Assembly: GCA_021299035.1 (NCBI GenBank)
Contig: JAJTGD010000013.1
Span: 87,720-151,719, forward strand
Length of the DNA stretch: 64,000 nt
Reading direction: 5' to 3'
Source: Oxalobacteraceae bacterium
GTDB lineage: Bacteria; Pseudomonadota; Gammaproteobacteria; Burkholderiales; Burkholderiaceae_D
Shown here: piece after piece, positions 60,085 through 64,000 of the stretch
How the letters are laid out: each line of letters starts with the position of its first letter
How positions within the stretch are numbered: the stretch's first letter is position 1
Position numbers and translations under genes: made by a program
The notes under the pieces: model-generated
The model's input: the letters and a program-made list of their open reading frames with translations, nothing else
Told to the model about the DNA's origin: nothing
Databases searched by the model: none

Positions 60085-61062
60085 ATGCGAGCAGCCGTCT
60101 ACACACGCCGTGGTCCCGCGGCAGAGGTTCTTCAGATCATCGACAAGCAGCAGCCCCAACCCAACCCGGGTGAGGTTCGCGTCAAGCTCGTATTCAGTGG
60201 TGTTAATCCCTCGGACGTAAAATCCCGCGCAGGCGTTGCCGCACGGGCCGGTGGGTTTCCAGAGGTCACTCCGCATAGTGACGGTGCGGGTGTCATTGAT
60301 GCTGTGGGCGATGGTGTCGATAGCGCGCGCATCGGTGAGCGTGTCTGGCTCTTTAACGGCCAGTGGGAGCGACCCTATGGCACTGCGGCTGAATTCATTA
60401 CCCTTCCTGCAAGGCAGGCCGTTCCGTTACCCAACTCCGTATCGTTTGAAGTTGGCGCATCAATCGGCATACCCCTCATGACCGCCCTGCATGCAGTACA
60501 GGCTTGCGGTTCGCTATTGGGCAAGACTGTGCTGGTGCCCGGTGCCGTCGGTAGCGTCGGTTATTACGCGACTCAACTCGCCTGCATGGCCGGTGCGCGC
60601 GTGATTGCCATCGTCAGCAGCGAAGAGAAAGCAGCACAGGCACGCCAAATCGGCGCAGCAGAAACCATCAATTACAAGACCGAGCAACTCGTCGAACGGG
60701 TTCTGGCGCTCACCGATGGCCAAGGTGCAGATGCCATCATTGATCTCGATGCAGCCACCCATGCACCGCTCTACGGCCAGTTACTTCGCTTTCAAGGCAA
60801 GGCCGTCGTTTATGGTTCCAACCAGCCGCAGTTCAGCATGCCCTTCGGCCCGATGATTCTTGGGTTTGTGAACATCTACTGCTTTATCGTTTACAAGTTG
60901 CCTTCACAGGAGCTACAGCAGGTCATCGACGCTGTGCAGTCAATGCTCATGCATCCGACGCTAAAGCACCCGCCCACCGCCATTTACCCGCTCAATGAAA
61001 TCGCAGCCGCGCATCAGCAAGTCGAACGTGGAGCGAACGCGAAGGTACTGATCAAACTGTAA
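60085..61062 (+). CDS. Zinc-independent MDR oxidoreductase (quinone reductase-like)
   Basis: 325 residues of the medium-chain reductase family. N-terminal GroES-like fold (GEVRVKLVFSGVNPSDVKSRAG), NADP loop GAVGSVGYYATQLA (about 153-166) and SSEEKAAQARQIGAAETINY. Structural and catalytic zinc Cys/His ligands are absent, matching NADPH:quinone reductase types. Substrate unknown. AGAG ahead of ATG. Confidence 0.9.
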   Translation: MRAAVYTRRGPAAEVLQIIDKQQPQPNPGEVRVKLVFSGVNPSDVKSRAGVAARAGGFPEVTPHSDGAGVIDAVGDGVDSARIGERVWLFNGQWERPYGTAAEFITLPARQAVPLPNSVSFEVGASIGIPLMTALHAVQACGSLLGKTVLVPGAVGSVGYYATQLACMAGARVIAIVSSEEKAAQARQIGAAETINYKTEQLVERVLALTDGQGADAIIDLDAATHAPLYGQLLRFQGKAVVYGSNQPQFSMPFGPMILGFVNIYCFIVYKLPSQELQQVIDAVQSMLMHPTLKHPPTAIYPLNEIAAAHQQVERGANAKVLIKL

Positions 61063-61084
61063 GGCGCTTTTTGGGGATCTGACA

Positions 61085-61534
61085 ATGCCGTGCGCCTATA
61101 CGAGTCGATTTATTCGGGCGAGAGCATTTTGCTATGCGTTCTCTCTAATCGTGTTTGTTTTCCCTGGCTTGGCGCGGGCCGAGTGGGCGCCCATCATCCG
61201 CGACAGCGATGTCGCATCACGACGGTTTTCCTTGTTTGTTGACCCTAACTCAATTGTGCGCCGAGGGGAACAAGTGACTGTTCGTGTCCTTCTCAACATG
61301 CGAGAAAAAACAGAGGAAGGCGTTGCCTCAGTCATTGCTATCGACGAGTATGACTGCGTGCGTGATCTGATGCGTAGCAAATCGATTGCAAGCTACGCTG
61401 AGCGCGGTGGCAAGGGTCGCGTGATCCGCGAGTACAAAAGCCTTGGCCCCTGGGTGCCGGTTGAGCCGGGCAAGATCAATGAAGCCGTTTTACAGAATGT
61501 CTGTGACTTCTACCCGAATTGGTGGTCAGAGTAA
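61085..61534 (+). CDS. Adhesin_E-like secreted protein (second paralogue)
   Basis: 149 residues: N-terminal signal (hydrophobic about 15-35, cleavage near ARA) then EWAPIIRDSDVASRRFSLFVDPNSIVRRGEQVTVRVLLNMRE, with two Cys (YDC and VCDF) as in the protein at 39756. Conserved FVDP and YDC motifs support the surface-adhesin E family. 22 bp after the oxidoreductase stop, so probably cotranscribed. Function unknown. Confidence 0.75.
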   Translation: MPCAYTSRFIRARAFCYAFSLIVFVFPGLARAEWAPIIRDSDVASRRFSLFVDPNSIVRRGEQVTVRVLLNMREKTEEGVASVIAIDEYDCVRDLMRSKSIASYAERGGKGRVIREYKSLGPWVPVEPGKINEAVLQNVCDFYPNWWSE

Positions 61535-61654
61535 GTCAACTTAAAAAGTTATGGCCTATTGTTGGCTGCGTTGCTAACAAGCTTTTTCTGACAATCCTGA
61601 GGGAATATCCTCTACTCGATTTCACTCATTACGATTGAGGACAAAATTTCATTT

Positions 61655-62809
61655 TTACGACGCTGCTGCCCGGATCATGTTTCTGGCGATCAGTAATTGT
61701 TGAATTTGCGTGGTTCCTTCATAAATTCGGAACAGGCGCACATCGCGATAAAAGCGCTCGACAGCATAATCAGCAATATAGCCAGCGCCGCCATGAATTT
61801 GCACCGCGCGATCCGCCACTCTGCCGCACATCTCTGACGCAAATAACTTGCAGCACGAGGCCTCGGTCGAAATATCGTCACCCTCATCACGTCGGCGTGC
61901 GGCATCAATCACCATAGAACGTGCTGCATAGATTTCAGCCTTGCTGTCGGCCAGCATGGCTTGAACCAACTGAAAATCCGCGATTGGTTTACCAAACTGC
62001 TGGCGCTGCATGGCATACGCCAGTGAATCAGCCAGCATGCGTTCGGCAGCACCTACGCAGATAGCAGCGATATGCAGTCGCCCCTTATCCAGTACCTTCA
62101 TGGCCGTCTTGAAGCCGACACCCTCTTTACCGCCGATCAGATTCTCAACCGGCACACGGCAGTTTTCGAGAATGACATCACAGGTGTGCGCACCCTTCTG
62201 CCCCATTTTGATATCACGCTTGCCTAGCGACAGACCGGGCGTGCCGGCTTCAACCAAAAATGCAGAGATGCCCGCCGCACCTTTGATAGTGGGATCAGTG
62301 CGCGCCATCACCGTAAAAATCCCTGCCTCTGGGGCATTGGTGATGTAGCGCTTGGTGCCATTCAAAATATAGTCATCACCATCGCGCACTGCACTGGTAC
62401 GTAGCGACGCTGCATCGGAACCCGAATCCGGCTCTGTTAGCGCGAATGAAGCAATCAATTCGCCCGAGGCTAGTCTGGGCAAATATTTTTCTTTTTGTTC
62501 GTAGGTACCATCGATGATCAGACCTTGCGACCCGATACCATTATTGGTTCCAATGAGTGAACGGAATGCGGGCGAGGTCCACGCTAGCTCAAAAGCGACA
62601 CGTACCTCTTCCTCCATCGTCAATCCGAGTCCGCCAAACTCCTCGGGTATCGCCAAACCAAAAAGCCCAAGCTCACGCATATCGTGAATCAGTTGTGCGG
62701 GGATTTCGTCTGTCTCTGCGACGATACCCTCTGCCGGAACGAGTTTATCGCGCACAAATCGGGCAACCGATTCGATCAGCAAATTCAGGGTCTGAGGGTC
62801 TCGTATCAT
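61655..62809 (-). CDS. Acyl-CoA dehydrogenase
   Basis: 384 residues from ATG 62809; an open frame extends upstream but lacks homology. Typical FAD-dependent acyl-CoA dehydrogenase: FALTEPDSGSDAASLRT, YILNGTKRYITNAPEAG, RLHIAAICVGAAERML, IHGGAGYIADYAVERFYRDVRLFRIYEGTTQIQQ with the catalytic Glu in YEGT. Chain length not deducible. Divergent from a CoA-transferase gene, a pairing seen in carnitine-like or dicarboxylic acid catabolism. Confidence 0.94.
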   Translation of the reverse strand: MIRDPQTLNLLIESVARFVRDKLVPAEGIVAETDEIPAQLIHDMRELGLFGLAIPEEFGGLGLTMEEEVRVAFELAWTSPAFRSLIGTNNGIGSQGLIIDGTYEQKEKYLPRLASGELIASFALTEPDSGSDAASLRTSAVRDGDDYILNGTKRYITNAPEAGIFTVMARTDPTIKGAAGISAFLVEAGTPGLSLGKRDIKMGQKGAHTCDVILENCRVPVENLIGGKEGVGFKTAMKVLDKGRLHIAAICVGAAERMLADSLAYAMQRQQFGKPIADFQLVQAMLADSKAEIYAARSMVIDAARRRDEGDDISTEASCCKLFASEMCGRVADRAVQIHGGAGYIADYAVERFYRDVRLFRIYEGTTQIQQLLIARNMIRAAAS

Positions 62810-62924
62810 GCGGTATGCTCGGTTTTTTATTCTTGGTTGATTATGCCACTCCGCCCGCTGGGATATACCAACCGAAACTCCATGTGGGTAATCAACTGAC
62901 ATGACATCTGAACATGAGGCTGGT

Positions 62925-64000
62925 ATGACAGGCGCTCTTTCGCATCTCCGGGTATTGGATCTCTCGCGCGTACTTGCCGGTCCTTGGGCCAGTCAGCTAC
63001 TGGCGGATATGGGTGCTGACGTTATCAAGATTGAGCGCCCCGGTACCGGCGACGACACCCGCGGATGGGGCCCGCCGTTTCTGAAAGATGACGCGGGTAA
63101 TGATACTGCCGAGGCTGCTTATTATCTCGCTGCCAACCGCGGCAAAAAGTCGCTCACACTCAATATCGCGACCCCCGAAGCACAAGCGATTATCCGGCAG
63201 CTGGCCAAAGAATCCGACATCTTCATCGAAAACTATAAAGTCGGCGACATGGCGCGCTATGGCTTGAGCTATGAAACGCTCAAAGCAATTAACCCACGTC
63301 TGGTGTATTGCTCGATTACGGGTTTTGGACAAACAGGCCCGATGGCAGATGTGGCGGGCTACGACTTCATCGTGCAAGGCTTGGGTGGTCTGATGAGCAT
63401 CACCGGCGAGCGCGATGACTTGCCGGGCGGCGGACCACAAAAGGTTGGTATAGCGATGGCAGACATCATGACCGGTCTGTACGCCACGATTGCTATTCTC
63501 GCTGCGATTGAGCACCGTCGTATCAATGGCGAGGGTCAGTACATTGATATGGCGCTGCTGGATGTTCAGGTAGCCGCCATGGCCAATATGAACATGAATT
63601 ACTTATGCTCAGGCAAAGTACCGGGTCGGCAGGGTAATGCGCACGCCAACATCGTCCCGTACCAAGTGTTCAACGCAGCAGATGGTGAGATCATTATTGC
63701 GGTCGGCAATGACACACAATTCGCTCGTCTGTGTAGTGTGCTTGGCTGCCCGGAAATTGCGAGCGACGAGCGCTATGCAAAAAATGCCAATCGCGTTCGA
63801 CATCGGGATACTCTATTGCCTCTGCTACAAGCGCGGCTGATAACGCGTCGTGTTGAAGATTGGGTTGGGCAGCTGCAACCGGGGGGTATTCCCTGCGGCC
63901 CGGTTAACTCGATCGCGCAGACTTTCGCGAATCCGCAGGTCATGCACCGACAAATGCGCATCGACTTACCCCACCCGCTTTCGGGAAGCGTGCCGTCGGT
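62925..64000 (+). CDS. Class III CoA-transferase (CaiB/BaiF family), cut by window end
   Basis: 358 codons visible, open to the right edge, so the C-terminus is missing. Family motifs: LRVLDLSRVLAGPWASQLLADMGADVIKIERPGTGDDTRGWGPP, and catalytic Asp180 in GIAMADIMTGLYA. ATG 62925 has GAGG five bases upstream; ATG 62901 is in frame too. Transfers CoA between carboxylic acids. Likely partner of the divergent acyl-CoA dehydrogenase. Confidence 0.93.
   Translation, partial: MTGALSHLRVLDLSRVLAGPWASQLLADMGADVIKIERPGTGDDTRGWGPPFLKDDAGNDTAEAAYYLAANRGKKSLTLNIATPEAQAIIRQLAKESDIFIENYKVGDMARYGLSYETLKAINPRLVYCSITGFGQTGPMADVAGYDFIVQGLGGLMSITGERDDLPGGGPQKVGIAMADIMTGLYATIAILAAIEHRRINGEGQYIDMALLDVQVAAMANMNMNYLCSGKVPGRQGNAHANIVPYQVFNAADGEIIIAVGNDTQFARLCSVLGCPEIASDERYAKNANRVRHRDTLLPLLQARLITRRVEDWVGQLQPGGIPCGPVNSIAQTFANPQVMHRQMRIDLPHPLSGSVPS

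Noticed and set aside
62997..63515. Minus-strand 172-codon frame inside the CoA-transferase gene
   Set aside because: Antisense shadow of a gene with intact family motifs.

Overview
The window reads as chromosome from a purple, photosynthesis-capable betaproteobacterium, most likely Burkholderiales. The direct evidence for phototrophy is a peripheral light-harvesting (LH2) operon, pucB-pucA-pucC, at about 51.5-53.6 kb. Its two antenna genes are very short but match LH2 beta and alpha polypeptides residue by residue. The betaproteobacterial placement rests on overall gene content (fbpABC, liv-type transporter, NosR, XoxF-type dehydrogenase, tss cluster) and is inference. No rRNA, tRNA, CRISPR array, transposase or integrase was seen.

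Layout. (1) 0-5.2 kb: a NosR-like flavin/iron-sulfur membrane protein, a truncated haemoglobin, a higBA toxin-antitoxin pair, a striking 101-bp tandem repeat with palindromic, loop-variable units, an unrecognised gene and two tiny membrane proteins. (2) 5.2-30.6 kb: a complete type VI secretion system. A front module of four genes (degenerate AAA-like membrane protein, polytopic membrane protein, membrane-anchored HTH protein, LuxR-type response regulator) faces a divergent sensor kinase. Then follows a near gapless operon: unknown gene, tssB, tssC, hcp, tssE, tssF, tssG, clpV, vgrG, MORN-repeat protein, PAAR-like protein, small membrane protein, tssJ-like lipoprotein, tssK, tssL, tssM, tssA. 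(3) 30.6-33.8 kb: a solitary large flagellin and a parDE toxin-antitoxin pair lying between two identical terminators. (4) 33.8-36.6 kb: a lanthanide-type PQQ alcohol dehydrogenase (xoxF-like) and its xoxJ-like partner, whose C-terminal cytochrome c domain appears wrecked by an internal deletion. (5) 36.9-40.2 kb: a compact operon encoding an ExbB-like protein, an ExbD-like protein fused to a beta-rich exported domain, a membrane protein and a lipoprotein. I do not recognise it as a named system. (6) 40.2-47.3 kb: a liv-type ABC transporter followed by an aldehyde dehydrogenase and a short-chain dehydrogenase. (7) 47.4-51.4 kb: fbpABC ferric iron uptake behind a perfect Fur-like palindrome. 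(8) 51.5-57.7 kb: the puc operon ending in a 38-residue membrane protein, and divergently a truncated KdpD-like kinase, KdpE-like regulator and Kup potassium transporter. (9) 57.7-64 kb: housekeeping and metabolic genes (TerB-like, BtuF-like, bactofilin, zinc-less MDR oxidoreductase, Adhesin_E-like protein, acyl-CoA dehydrogenase and a class III CoA-transferase cut by the window end).

How the parts fit. The puc genes, Fur-regulated iron uptake and methanol/alcohol oxidation by XoxF describe a photoheterotroph that supplements respiration with light and simple alcohols. NosR and haemoglobin point to nitrogen-oxide chemistry. The T6SS has its own candidate regulators and a shared ACTAAAGTAT-type motif in three of its promoter regions. 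The most interesting items are: the alpha-polypeptide of LH2 carrying Phe-Leu where Tyr-Trp normally hydrogen-bonds the B850 pigments (the LH3/B820 signature); the ExbBD-like four-gene operon; the hypervariable-loop repeat with a diverged second copy 46 kb away; and the broken XoxJ-cytochrome fusion.
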